64,000 bases of DNA, taken from contig CAJUSG010000001.1 of assembly GCA_910589085.1 (NCBI GenBank), positions 1 through 64,000 on the forward strand, in the 5' to 3' direction. The stretch is from an uncultured Oscillospiraceae bacterium. Lineage in GTDB: Bacteria; Bacillota; Clostridia; Oscillospirales; Oscillospiraceae. The translations under genes and the position numbers were made by a program. Shown here in pieces: positions 53,202 through 62,055 of this stretch (position 1 is the stretch's first letter; each line of letters begins with the position of its first letter). The notes beneath the pieces were generated by a model. That model ran no database searches, had not been told where the DNA came from, and saw only the letters and a program-made list of their open reading frames with translations.

Positions 53202-54638
53202 ATGTCCACAAACCGTTATGAGAGCCCCCTGTCCTCCCGCTATGCCAGTGACGAGATGCAGTACATCTTTTCCCCGGACAAGAAATTTTCCACCTGGCGC
53301 CGGCTGTGGGTGGCTCTGGCCCGGGCGGAGATGGAACTGGGCCTGCCCGTCACCCGGGAGCAGGTGGAGGAGCTGGAGGCCCATATAGAGGATATCGACT
53401 ATGACCGGGCTGCCCAATGGGAGAAGAAGCTGCGCCACGACGTGATGGCCCACGTCCACACCTACGGTGAGCTGTGCCCCAAGGCTATGCCCATCATCCA
53501 TCTGGGGGCCACCAGCTGCTATGTAGGGGACAACACAGATGTCATTGTCATGCGGGAAGGACTGGAGCTGATCCGGAGGAAGGTCGTCCGGGTACTGGCC
53601 CATCTGGCGGACTTTTCTGACAAGTATAAAGCCTTGCCGACCCTTGGTTTTACACACTTCCAGGCTGCCCAGCTGGTCACCGTAGGTAAACGGGCGGCCT
53701 TATGGATGAATGAGCTGCTTATGGACCTGGAGGAGATCGATCACCGTATATCCACTCTGGCCCTGCTGGGCTCCAAGGGCACCACTGGCACCCAGGCCTC
53801 CTTCCTGGAGCTCTTTGAGGGAGACCACGGGAAGGTCAAGCTGCTGGAGGAAAAGATTGCGAAGGAGATGGGCTTTACAGCGGTTGTCCCTGTAAGCGGA
53901 CAGACATACTCCCGCAAGCTGGACTATAATGTGGTGTCCACTCTGGCAGGGGTGGCCCAGAGTGCCAGCAAATTTGCTACCGATCTCCGTCTGCTGTGCC
54001 ATTTGAAGGAGGTGGAGGAGCCCTTTGAGAAGAACCAGATCGGCTCCTCAGCCATGCCGTATAAGCGCAACCCCATGCGGTGTGAGAGAATCTGCTCTCT
54101 GGCCCGCTATGTGATTGTAGATGTGGGCAACCCCGCCGTTACCACCGCCACCCAGTGGTTTGAACGTACGCTGGACGACTCTGCCAACAAGCGTCTCAGC
54201 GTCCCCGAGGCCTTTTTGGCGGTGGATGCCATTTTGAATATCTGGGCCAACGTGGCCTCTGGACTGGTAGTCCATCCCAAGGTGATTGAGAAGCATGTGC
54301 TGGAGGAACTGCCCTTTATGGCCAGTGAAAATATCATGATGGACGCCGTGAAGCGGGGCGGAGACCGGCAGGAGCTCCATGAGCGCATCCGAGTGCTGTC
54401 CCAGGAGGCTGGCTACCATGTAAAGGAATTAGGCTTGTCAAACAATCTCATTGACCTGATGGCCGGCGACCCGGCATTTGGTATGACCAGAGAAGAACTG
54501 TCTGTCCATCTGGACCCCAGCAGCTATATCGGCCGCTGTCCGGAGCAGGTGGAGGAGTTTTTGGCAGAGAGGGTTACTCCGGTTTTGCAGAAATATGCCG
54601 GCGCGCTGTCTGGAGAGGACACCGAATTAACGGTCTGA
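53202..54638 (+). CDS. purB: Adenylosuccinate lyase
   Basis: PurB catalyses two fumarate-releasing steps in purine synthesis. The 478-aa protein has the family signature GSSAMPYKRNPMRCERI (about 286-302), HLGATSCYVGDNTD (about 101-114) and the catalytic-loop histidine region TLGFTHFQAAQLVT. Start ATG 53202 follows AAAGAGG. It is the long bacterial type. Confidence 0.93.
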   Translation: MSTNRYESPLSSRYASDEMQYIFSPDKKFSTWRRLWVALARAEMELGLPVTREQVEELEAHIEDIDYDRAAQWEKKLRHDVMAHVHTYGELCPKAMPIIHLGATSCYVGDNTDVIVMREGLELIRRKVVRVLAHLADFSDKYKALPTLGFTHFQAAQLVTVGKRAALWMNELLMDLEEIDHRISTLALLGSKGTTGTQASFLELFEGDHGKVKLLEEKIAKEMGFTAVVPVSGQTYSRKLDYNVVSTLAGVAQSASKFATDLRLLCHLKEVEEPFEKNQIGSSAMPYKRNPMRCERICSLARYVIVDVGNPAVTTATQWFERTLDDSANKRLSVPEAFLAVDAILNIWANVASGLVVHPKVIEKHVLEELPFMASENIMMDAVKRGGDRQELHERIRVLSQEAGYHVKELGLSNNLIDLMAGDPAFGMTREELSVHLDPSSYIGRCPEQVEEFLAERVTPVLQKYAGALSGEDTELTV

Positions 54639-54653
54639 AGAGGGGGGAAGCGT

Positions 54654-55922
54654 ATGAAACGGAACGACAGGCATCCCTATCTGGCCGCTGGACTTACCGC
54701 CTTTGCGGTAGTGGCGGCGTCGTTATGCCTTTTTTTCGCGCTGTTTCATTTTTCTGATGTGGCCCGCTTTTTTAATATGCTCGGGGCAATCCTGCGGCCT
54801 ATTTTCATGGGTGCTGTAATCGCTTTTCTGCTGCTGCCCGTCCATCGGTATATTCTTCGTTTTTTGACGGCTATGACTCCGGATAAACGGATCAAAAATA
54901 AGCGGGATATGGCTTTTCTCAATATTGTAGCCATTATTCTCAGCTTGCTGTTGGCCTTTTTCCTCTTCTATTTGCTGCTGGCTATGGTGATTCCTCAGGT
55001 ATATGACAGTGTGGTCGGGCTGATTCAGGCCATTCCGGACTACATTGAGGTGGTTCAGGTCTGGCTTCAGACCTTCTTTGAGGATAACCCGGATATTCAG
55101 GCGGCCATTATGCCGGTTTATAGCTCTGCCGCCTCCTCACTGGAGCAGTGGCTGAACTCGGACATTCTGCCCAATCTGGAGTCAGTGACCACCACCTTCA
55201 ACTGGGTGCGGCAGACCATTTTGCCCAATATTACCGGCGTGGTGGCCGGGGTGTCCGGGATGGTAGTGGGGTTCCTGGTGCTGGTGAAGGACCTGCTTAT
55301 TTCCATTATTGTCTCCGTCTACCTTCTGGTGCGCAAGGACATTTTTGCCGCCCAGAGCAAGAAAATTATCTACAGTTTGTTCCGCACTGACATTGCCGAC
55401 CTGATTGTGGATGAGACGCGAAATGCGTACAGGATTATGAGCGGATTCATCAACGGAAAGCTGTTGGATTCCCTCATTATTGGGATTATCTGTCTGGTTT
55501 GCTGCAATCTGTTCAAGTTTCCATATCCCGCACTTATTGCGACCATTGTGGGCGTGACCAACATTATTCCCTTTTTTGGTCCCTTTATTGGGGCAATTCC
55601 CTGCGGACTTCTGATTTTTTTGGTCAACCCTTTGCAGGCGATATATTTTGCCATTTTTATTCTGGTCCTTCAGCAGTTTGACGGCAACATCCTGGGCCCC
55701 AAGATTTTGGGGGATTCCACAGGGCTCGCCTCTTTCTGGGTGCTGTTCTCTATTCTGTTTTTCGGCGGTCTGTTTGGCTTTGCCGGGATGGTACTGGGAG
55801 TGCCTGTCTTTGCCATGTTCTACAGTGTAGTCAGCCGTCTGGTGAGCTATGGCTTGCGTTCCCGCAGTCTGCCGGTAGAGACAGAGGACTATATGGGAAA
55901 AACAGGGCCGATGGCCCGGTAA
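54654..55922 (+). CDS. AI-2E family transporter
   Basis: The 422-aa protein has about seven to eight transmembrane helices and the family block IPFFGPFIGAIPCGLLIFL (about 301-319), then GPKILGDSTGLASFWVLFSI. Members export autoinducer-2 or act as Na+/H+ antiporters; substrate not evident. AGAGGGGGG precedes the start. Follows purB closely. Confidence 0.88.
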   Translation: MKRNDRHPYLAAGLTAFAVVAASLCLFFALFHFSDVARFFNMLGAILRPIFMGAVIAFLLLPVHRYILRFLTAMTPDKRIKNKRDMAFLNIVAIILSLLLAFFLFYLLLAMVIPQVYDSVVGLIQAIPDYIEVVQVWLQTFFEDNPDIQAAIMPVYSSAASSLEQWLNSDILPNLESVTTTFNWVRQTILPNITGVVAGVSGMVVGFLVLVKDLLISIIVSVYLLVRKDIFAAQSKKIIYSLFRTDIADLIVDETRNAYRIMSGFINGKLLDSLIIGIICLVCCNLFKFPYPALIATIVGVTNIIPFFGPFIGAIPCGLLIFLVNPLQAIYFAIFILVLQQFDGNILGPKILGDSTGLASFWVLFSILFFGGLFGFAGMVLGVPVFAMFYSVVSRLVSYGLRSRSLPVETEDYMGKTGPMAR

Positions 55923-55933
55923 ATGGGATAAAA

Positions 55934-55963
55934 AGGCGGCTTGGTGTTTTCACCAGGCCGCCT
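55934..55963. terminator. Bidirectional terminator
   Basis: AGGCGGCTTGGTG pairs with CACCAGGCCGCCT around TTTT; it lies between convergent genes. Confidence 0.8.
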
Positions 55964-55968
55964 GTATT

Positions 55969-56439
55969 TCAGTGCTCCAATTTGGCTTTGCCGGTAATTT
56001 CCTCCATGTGGACCTTCCACACGGCTGTAACCGGCATACTTTGTTCGATTGCCGCCTCAAATCCGTCCATATGCTCCGGGGTGAGCTTTTGACAAAGGGC
56101 TCGGAGGGCCTGGACCTTCTCATCAGGGTTGTCCACCTCGCTGGCTGTTCCGGTCACAATGACAGACTGGAACCAAGTGGAGTACATAGCCGGGGGAGAG
56201 AAGAAGGGGCGATCATCCCCCACGAAGGTTATGCACACCTGAGGGAAACGGCGCAGCAGGTCAATTTTCCGCCCCTCCCGGGCACAGTGAAAATACAGGC
56301 TGTCCCCAATTCGTACAAAGGACAGGGGCAGGCAGTAGGGAGCGCCCTCCTCCGTGGACAAAGCCATAATTCCGTGGGTACAGCGGTCAATCAGCTCCAG
56401 GGAAAATTCCTGATTCTGAGCGCGGTCGTTTCGTCTCAT
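55969..56439 (-). CDS. Pyridoxamine 5'-phosphate oxidase/Nim-like flavin-binding protein
   Basis: The 156-aa protein has the split-barrel flavin fold: GIMALSTEEGAPYCLPLSFV (23-42), YFHCAREGRKIDLLRRFPQV (about 49-68) and a Trp/His-containing C-terminus. Similar to 5-nitroimidazole reductases (NimA family). Activity on nitro drugs cannot be inferred. Its start overlaps the DUF4364 stop. Confidence 0.8.
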   Translation of the reverse strand: MRRNDRAQNQEFSLELIDRCTHGIMALSTEEGAPYCLPLSFVRIGDSLYFHCAREGRKIDLLRRFPQVCITFVGDDRPFFSPPAMYSTWFQSVIVTGTASEVDNPDEKVQALRALCQKLTPEHMDGFEAAIEQSMPVTAVWKVHMEEITGKAKLEH

Positions 56440-56966
56440 GTTGATTCCTCCTTATGGTCCAGCAGTTGGATGATGTTTAAATAAAGGGCGGAGGGGTCCG
56501 CCTGAAAGACCTGGGCCCAGCGCTGAGCCTGTTCTGGCTGAGAGGCCAAAAGGGTCAGGTGAAGCAATGGGGCCTTTTCATCCTCTAAAGTCAGGCAGAG
56601 GGTGACGGTCCCATCGCCGTTGTCCATCATCTGTGAGCGGACCTGAGCCTCCCGTCTCAGCGCCTCATTGACCTTGACCAGGTTATCGTCGCAGTGCCGC
56701 CGTACCGAGCGGGGCAGGCTGTTCTGACAAATCTGGCTGTTACGCCGGCCCTTGTCTGTAATAGCATAGCGGTCTTCCTCCTTGGTCAGCTGTCCAGTGG
56801 CCACCATGTGATCCACCGCCTGGGTGAGGGAGAAGTAGTCCACCCCCGCATCGCACAGCGCAAGTTCAAACAGCTGCAAAAAGGTGATCGGACCAGCGGC
56901 ACGGTCCATAATATAGAGAACCAGAAGCTTCAGATCCAGCTCGTCCTGGATAAATCCGATGGGCAT
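56436..56966 (-). CDS. DUF4364 family protein
   Basis: The 176-aa protein starts MPIGFIQDELDLKLLVLYIM and has a winged-helix-like N-terminal half (FDLALCDAG-type segment, VDHMVATGQLTKEEDRYAIT). DUF4364 is widespread in Clostridia and may be a transcriptional regulator. ATG 56966 is preferred over 56975 because the latter overlaps the AAAGG binding site. Confidence 0.8.
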   Translation of the reverse strand: MPIGFIQDELDLKLLVLYIMDRAAGPITFLQLFELALCDAGVDYFSLTQAVDHMVATGQLTKEEDRYAITDKGRRNSQICQNSLPRSVRRHCDDNLVKVNEALRREAQVRSQMMDNGDGTVTLCLTLEDEKAPLLHLTLLASQPEQAQRWAQVFQADPSALYLNIIQLLDHKEEST

Positions 56967-57177
56967 AACGGGCATCCTTTCAGTATGTTATGCAGGGAAC
57001 AGGTCCGGACCCGCCCTGCGATTTCACGATTTTATTATAGCGGAAATTTTTAAAAAGGGCAAGATAAAAACGGTATCTCCCGCACCAAAAACTGCCTGGC
57101 ACATAAGATGGATTGTAAGCAAAACCCTTACCGGGCGTTCAGACGCCAATGACCATCCAAATCTAGGAGGGAATTCT

Positions 57178-58002
57178 ATGCCAGAAAAGGTCGTGCCCGG
57201 CCCCGTCAGCGATGATCGCAGTATCCGGGAGGCCGTGTGCATACACACGAAAAAGATCTTTGACTCGTGCCGTGATAAGGACTGTGTGGAAGATTTAAGA
57301 GTTTATCCAACCCGCTGCTCCCAGGAGGTGATTGACCGGGCTCAGTCTATCAAGGCTGGGAATGCCGAACTGCTGTATGCGTACATTGATGTGGAGCCGG
57401 TCACCTTCAATCGGGGCTTCTATACCGTAGATGTGCGGTATTTCTACCGTATCACAGCAGACGCCTTTGTCGGTGCCTCGCGCCCTGTGCAGATCTGCGG
57501 GCTGGCCGTGTTCAGCAAGCGGGCTGTGCTCTTCGGCAGCGAGAGCGGGTCCAAGAGCTTCAGCTCTGACGGTAACGAGAATCAGGTCCAGTGTGTGCCC
57601 CAGTCCAGTCTGCCCACCGCGGTGGTGGAGGCGGTTGACCCGCTGATTCTGAGCCTGAAGCTGGTGGATGTCTGCGAGTGCCGCCCCTGCGACTGCGGCT
57701 GTGTGGACATTCCCATGGCGGTGGCCGCCTGCTTTGGGGATGAGTTGGTGACCGGCGGTGATCTGCACCGGGTATTTGTTACCCTAGGTCAGTTTTCCAT
57801 CATTCGTATGGAGCGGGATACCCAGCTGTTGATTCCCGCTTATGACTATTGCATCCCCACCAAGGACTGCAGCTGCGGTGAGGATCACTGTCAGGAGGAT
57901 CCCTGCGATATGTTCCGACATGTCCAGTTCCCTGTAGACGAATTTTTCCCGCCCAACACCATTACCACAACCAGCAGCGCCAACAACTGCTGCTGCCGGT
58001 AA
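57178..58002 (+). CDS. Cysteine-rich protein of unknown function, possibly spore-associated
   Basis: The 274-aa protein has an N-terminal IFDSCRDKDCVEDLRVYP, a central beta-rich region (YAYIDVEPVTFNRGFYTVDV, about 66-85) and cysteine clusters CECRPCDCGC (about 163) and CSCGEDHC, with a terminal CCCR. No signal peptide. Related Clostridia proteins are often called hypothetical and may be coat components; this is inference. GGAGGG precedes the start. A terminator follows. Confidence 0.65.
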   Translation: MPEKVVPGPVSDDRSIREAVCIHTKKIFDSCRDKDCVEDLRVYPTRCSQEVIDRAQSIKAGNAELLYAYIDVEPVTFNRGFYTVDVRYFYRITADAFVGASRPVQICGLAVFSKRAVLFGSESGSKSFSSDGNENQVQCVPQSSLPTAVVEAVDPLILSLKLVDVCECRPCDCGCVDIPMAVAACFGDELVTGGDLHRVFVTLGQFSIIRMERDTQLLIPAYDYCIPTKDCSCGEDHCQEDPCDMFRHVQFPVDEFFPPNTITTTSSANNCCCR

Positions 58003-58008
58003 CAATAA

Positions 58009-58038
58009 AAGGGACTGCCTTCAGGCGGTCCCTTTTGC
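58009..58038. terminator. Bidirectional terminator
   Basis: AAAAGGGACTGCC pairs with GGCGGTCCCTTTT (one mismatch) around TTCA; it lies between convergent genes. Confidence 0.85.
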
Positions 58039-59564
58039 TACATCAGCGGCGCAAACACCCGCAGAATGCTGCGGTAGAGCTGAAGCAGAATATTTAGATG
58101 CTTGAAACGCCGCAGAGAGTAGGATTCGGACACCTTCAGGGTCTCCTCAAAATCCTTGCGTATCTCCCGGATGCAGGGAGCCTCACACAGCCAGATGCCG
58201 TCCTCGAAGTGAAGGAACAGGCTGCGGTAGTCCAGATTGACGGTGCCCACAGTGGCGAAGCGGTCGTCCACAACAAAGTTTTTGGCGTGGATAAAGCCGG
58301 GGGTATACTCGTATATTTTTACGCCTGCCTCCAGCAGGGGGGGATAGTGGGCCCGGGTGACCTCAAACACATACCGCTTATCCGGAATGTGGGGGGTAAT
58401 GATACGCACATCCACCCCGGACTTGGCGGCGTTGCACAGGGCGGTGTTGGTAGCCACGTCGATAACCAGATAGGGCGTGGTGATATAGATATAGTTTTTG
58501 GCCTTGGCGATCATGTTGAGATAGACCGCCTGCCCCACGGTCTCGCGGTCCAAGGGGGTGTCGGTATAGGGCTGGACATATCCTGTCCAGGGGCGTACCG
58601 GGGCGGCAGGGGGACGGAAACGCTCAAAATCCTCATCCCAGTTGGCAATATTGTCCCACATGGTGAGGAACATCACAGTCATAGACCATACAGCGTCCCC
58701 CTCCAAAAGAATAGAACTGTCCTTCCAGGTGCCAAACCGTTCCCGCACATTGATATACTCATCAGCCAGATTGATCCCCCCGGTGAAGCCGACCTTTCCA
58801 TCAATAATCAGCAGCTTTCGGTGGTCCCGGTTGTTCAGTCGCAGTGACATGACCGGCAGAAAGCGGTTAAATACCCGGCACTGGATTCCCTTTTGGGACA
58901 AAATCTCGTCATAATCCCGGGGCAGGGTAAACATGCAGCCCATGTCATCATAGATCACACGGACTTCTACTCCCTGGGCGGCTTTCCGCTCCAGAATAGC
59001 CAGGATGCTGTCCCAGAATACGCCGGGCTCAATGATAAAATACTCCAGAAAAATATATTTTTGAGCTTTTTCCAGCTCCTCCAGCATCCGGGGAAACGCA
59101 TCATCCCCCAGGGGAAAATATTCCGTCTCGGTGTTGGTATAGGCAGGACAGGCAGCCCGACGTTCCAGATAGCTGGCCTGTCCGGCGGCATCTCCGCCCA
59201 GCGGGAGCAGATCGTCCGCCTTAAAATCCTCCCGCAGAGCCTGGGCGGATTTTTCCAGCATACCCTGCATCCGCTTCTGCGTGCGTTTTGGAATGGTGCC
59301 GCCCCCCGACATTATGTAGAAGATTCCCCCAAAGACGGGAAAGGGCAGAACTAACAGGAGCCAGGCGATTTTATAGCCAGGCTCCATCCGGCTGCCCACA
59401 ATGGCCAGAGCGGCCAGAACGCTCAGGGCAATGCAGCACCAATAGAAGATCTGTGTGTACTCGGAGAAGAGGGAGACCATGATAAACAGCGTAGTAATTT
59501 GAGCCAGCAGGGCCAGGGCCACAAACACGGAGCGGTGAAACAGAATATAGAGCAGTTTTTTCAT
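58038..59564 (-). CDS. cls: Cardiolipin synthase
   Basis: This phospholipase D-family enzyme joins phosphatidylglycerols into cardiolipin at the membrane. The 508-aa protein has two or three N-terminal transmembrane helices (about 8-85) and two HKD motifs: HRKLLIIDGKVGFTGG (about 242) and HAKNFVVDDRFATVGT (about 424). Length and domain order match bacterial Cls. Confidence 0.93.
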   Translation of the reverse strand: MKKLLYILFHRSVFVALALLAQITTLFIMVSLFSEYTQIFYWCCIALSVLAALAIVGSRMEPGYKIAWLLLVLPFPVFGGIFYIMSGGGTIPKRTQKRMQGMLEKSAQALREDFKADDLLPLGGDAAGQASYLERRAACPAYTNTETEYFPLGDDAFPRMLEELEKAQKYIFLEYFIIEPGVFWDSILAILERKAAQGVEVRVIYDDMGCMFTLPRDYDEILSQKGIQCRVFNRFLPVMSLRLNNRDHRKLLIIDGKVGFTGGINLADEYINVRERFGTWKDSSILLEGDAVWSMTVMFLTMWDNIANWDEDFERFRPPAAPVRPWTGYVQPYTDTPLDRETVGQAVYLNMIAKAKNYIYITTPYLVIDVATNTALCNAAKSGVDVRIITPHIPDKRYVFEVTRAHYPPLLEAGVKIYEYTPGFIHAKNFVVDDRFATVGTVNLDYRSLFLHFEDGIWLCEAPCIREIRKDFEETLKVSESYSLRRFKHLNILLQLYRSILRVFAPLM

Positions 59565-59610
59565 GGTGTATCATCTCCGATTTGCTGTGCGGGACATAGC
59601 CAGCTTTCTG

Positions 59611-60069
59611 CTAGATCTGCTGTAATGTACAGGAAATATTCCCGGCCTCAATTTCAATCAACCCATAGCTGGACCGGGCGGGGCCGGGATTCATCATCCA
59701 GAGGCCGTCTTCCAGCTGGCGGCACAGAGGGATATGGGTATGGCCGAACAGGAGGATGTCCGCATTTACAGCCCGGGCATCGGCAATGGCCGCCTCATAT
59801 CCGCTTTTAACCCCCCAGCGGTGTCCATGAGACAGGAGGATAGATTTACCCGCCAGGGATATCTGCTTCTTGACAGGCGCTGAGATCATCCATCCGTCGC
59901 AGTTTCCGGGAACCATGCAGAAGGGGAGCTTGGGGTAGTGCTCAGCCACCTGCTCGGCGTCGTCCATCATATCGCCCAGGTGGATGACCTGCTGGGGCTG
60001 ATGGAGCTCCAGAGCGGCGTACATTCCGGACAGGAATCGGTGGGAATCAGAAAAAACTAAAATTTTCAA
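59611..60069 (-). CDS. YfcE/MJ0936-type phosphodiesterase
   Basis: The 152-aa calcineurin-like protein has FSDSHRFLSGM (metal DxH, 6-16), HLGDMMDDAE, VPGNCDGW (GNCD, about 53-58) and LFGHTHIP (GHTH, about 106-111). Small cytosolic phosphodiesterases of this type cleave cyclic or bis-phosphoesters; natural substrate unknown. Divergent from the next gene. Confidence 0.88.
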   Translation of the reverse strand: MKILVFSDSHRFLSGMYAALELHQPQQVIHLGDMMDDAEQVAEHYPKLPFCMVPGNCDGWMISAPVKKQISLAGKSILLSHGHRWGVKSGYEAAIADARAVNADILLFGHTHIPLCRQLEDGLWMMNPGPARSSYGLIEIEAGNISCTLQQI

Positions 60070-60153
60070 GCTGTGTCACCTGGCGCTTTCTGTGCATATA
60101 CTGAAATAGTCAATAAAGACGAATCCTTTAAATCCGATTGTGGAGGGGTTGAC

Positions 60154-60390
60154 ATGGAATTTGAGAAAAACCGGGAAGCGATCACCCGGCTGGCCCAGTC
60201 CAGCGACGCGCAGAAGCTGATGGAGCTGCTGAAACAGCAGAGCGGCGGCGTCCAGCAGGCGGCTCAGGCGGCGGCGGCCGGCAATCCAAGCCAGCTTATG
60301 GCGATCATGGATCAGCTGATGCACAGCAAGGAGGGAGCTGAACTGGTGGGTCGGATCGAGACCCAGGCCAAAAAGGCGGGCCTGGGGTAG
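60154..60390 (+). CDS. Small conserved protein, first of a three-gene unknown cluster
   Basis: The 78-aa helical product starts MEFEKNREAITRLAQSSDAQ and is rich in Ala/Gln (GGVQQAAQAAAAGNPSQ). GGAGGGG precedes the start. No known domain. Two more small genes follow in the same direction (60482, 60888), the latter pair overlapping, suggesting an operon conserved in the family. Confidence 0.6.
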   Translation: MEFEKNREAITRLAQSSDAQKLMELLKQQSGGVQQAAQAAAAGNPSQLMAIMDQLMHSKEGAELVGRIETQAKKAGLG

Positions 60391-60481
60391 GGGAGAGGCC
60401 CTAAGCGCCGTTCTGACAGGGGGGCAGCGCCCCCTTCGGAGCGGCAAGCGATTCAGAATCTGAGACAGGGAGGGAGCGCAT

Positions 60482-60895
60482 GTGGCAGGGTTTGAGGAAC
60501 AACTAAATTCCATTCTGGGCAATCAAGAGGCGATGAACCAGATCATGTCCCTGGCCCGCTCCCTCTCCGGGGAACAACCTCCGAAAGAGGCGGCGCCTGC
60601 CCTGGAGAGCCCGGCGGAAGGGGAGACTACATATGTGCCCGTAGGGGAGACGTCCTCCGACCTGTCGGCCATGCTGGGAAAGCTGGACCCGAAGCTGATT
60701 CAGGTTGGGATGGATGTGATCCGCCAGGTGCAGAACACCGAGGACCGCAACGCCGCCCTTCTCAATGCCCTGCGCCCCTTCCTGCGTGAGGAGCGGCAGG
60801 CCCGGCTGGACCGGGCGCTGCAAATCGCCCGAATGGCCAGACTGGTCCGGGTGGCCCTGGGCTCCCTGGGGGGAAAGGAGGGGGAGCGTGTATAA
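60482..60895 (+). CDS. Unknown protein, second of the cluster (137 aa)
   Basis: From GTG 60482 (GGGAGG upstream) the product begins MAGFEEQLNSILGNQEAMNQ. A Pro/Glu-rich linker and a helical C-terminal region rich in Arg (LREERQARLDRALQIARMAR) follow. No signal peptide. Overlaps the next gene by 8 bp. Unrecognised. Confidence 0.6.
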   Translation: MAGFEEQLNSILGNQEAMNQIMSLARSLSGEQPPKEAAPALESPAEGETTYVPVGETSSDLSAMLGKLDPKLIQVGMDVIRQVQNTEDRNAALLNALRPFLREERQARLDRALQIARMARLVRVALGSLGGKEGERV

Positions 60896-61244
60896 TCGTT
60901 ATATCCCGGAGGATGTCTCTTATACCCCAGTGGAAAAAAATAGTTCCCCCGATCCATCCAGGGACAATTCGAAACCAATGGGCAGGTCACACCAGCAACC
61001 CTTTCCGTTTCCGGACTTTTTGTCCAAAAAGGAGAGCTTATCCGCCATACTGGGGGGCCGGGAGGGAGCTGGCCTGTCCGGACTGCTCAAATCGCTCCAC
61101 CTGGATCATATTGACAGCGGCGACATACTTCTGCTTCTGATTATGCTTTACTTGCTGGTGGAGGGGGATGATCTGGAGCTGGTCATCGCCCTGGGGCTGG
61201 TACTTATTATGGGGCTGGGGGAGGAGAATGAGGATATCCCATAG
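60888..61244 (+). CDS. Unknown membrane-associated protein, third of the cluster (118 aa)
   Basis: GTG 60888 lies within the end of the previous gene. The N-terminal half is polar and Pro/Ser-rich; the C-terminus has two closely spaced hydrophobic segments (ILLLLIMLYLLVEG and LVIALGLVLIMGLG), likely a membrane hairpin. The tail is acidic. Together the cluster looks like a small membrane complex of unknown role. Confidence 0.6.
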   Translation: MYNRYIPEDVSYTPVEKNSSPDPSRDNSKPMGRSHQQPFPFPDFLSKKESLSAILGGREGAGLSGLLKSLHLDHIDSGDILLLLIMLYLLVEGDDLELVIALGLVLIMGLGEENEDIP

Positions 61245-61249
61245 CGGAT

Positions 61250-62011
61250 TCATTCTCCTAAATCGTGCAGAACCTCCCCATCCGGCAGCACAAAGGAGCT
61301 GTCGGATGGACACGGGGATTGGACGGGGGAGTAGGCGGTCATGCGGTAGACCAGCTGACCGTCCTCTTCCACTTCGGCAGAGACCAGCAGACCTTCATCC
61401 ACGCTGACCCAGAACCGCTGAAGCTGCCGGGAGCGGCTGCGCTGTACCTCTACAAAGATGCACGGCAGATCACCGCGGGCCTCATATCCTGCGGCGGTTA
61501 TTTCATTGGCGTCCAGCTCCAACACGGTCTCGTAGGTGGGGATGTGCTGGGCCAGATCAGAGGATTTTTTGTCCGCCGGGGTGCTTTTATACTGCTGAGA
61601 GCCCTCATACCAGTAATACAGGGTGTCCTCGCCGCTGAGGTCGTGGCGCACAACTCCGGAGGGCAGGGCCTGAACGCTGTGGGACCAGCCGCCGTCTGCC
61701 CAGACCTGGACCTGGGTGGAGGAGGAGCCCCCTGTCCAAAAGGTCTCAACTGTCAGCTCCCGGTAATAGCTGGTGGGACGGGCCAGAGTGGCCACTACGC
61801 CAACAACGGTCTGGGGCGTGACCTCTACCCGCTGATAATTGGGGCCCTCCGGTCCCGCGGGGGAGAGGTCCCCTGACCCGGCGCTGGAGGAGGGGAGCAC
61901 CACCTTTGGGGTATTCGCGGCAAAAAGGACGCGGCCAAAGCTGGTAAACATGGCGCCTATGATGAGGAGGACGATAGCCACAACAATGAAAAGCCGGTTT
62001 TTTTGCTCCAA
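61250..62011 (-). CDS. Membrane-anchored extracytoplasmic protein of unknown function
   Basis: The 253-aa protein has one N-terminal transmembrane helix (LFIVVAIVLLIIGAMF, 7-22) without a lipobox and a beta-rich outer domain. That domain contains VQVWADGGWSHSVQALPSGV and DEGLLVSAEVEEDGQLVYRM, resembling LolA/LppX-like outer-domain proteins. Function unknown. Converges on the three-gene cluster and precedes wecB in the opposite sense of transcription order. Confidence 0.6.
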   Translation of the reverse strand: MEQKNRLFIVVAIVLLIIGAMFTSFGRVLFAANTPKVVLPSSSAGSGDLSPAGPEGPNYQRVEVTPQTVVGVVATLARPTSYYRELTVETFWTGGSSSTQVQVWADGGWSHSVQALPSGVVRHDLSGEDTLYYWYEGSQQYKSTPADKKSSDLAQHIPTYETVLELDANEITAAGYEARGDLPCIFVEVQRSRSRQLQRFWVSVDEGLLVSAEVEEDGQLVYRMTAYSPVQSPCPSDSSFVLPDGEVLHDLGE

Positions 62012-62055
62012 AGGTCTCCCTCCTCATGTATAAAATTTTCCCGGTGGCATGGTTT

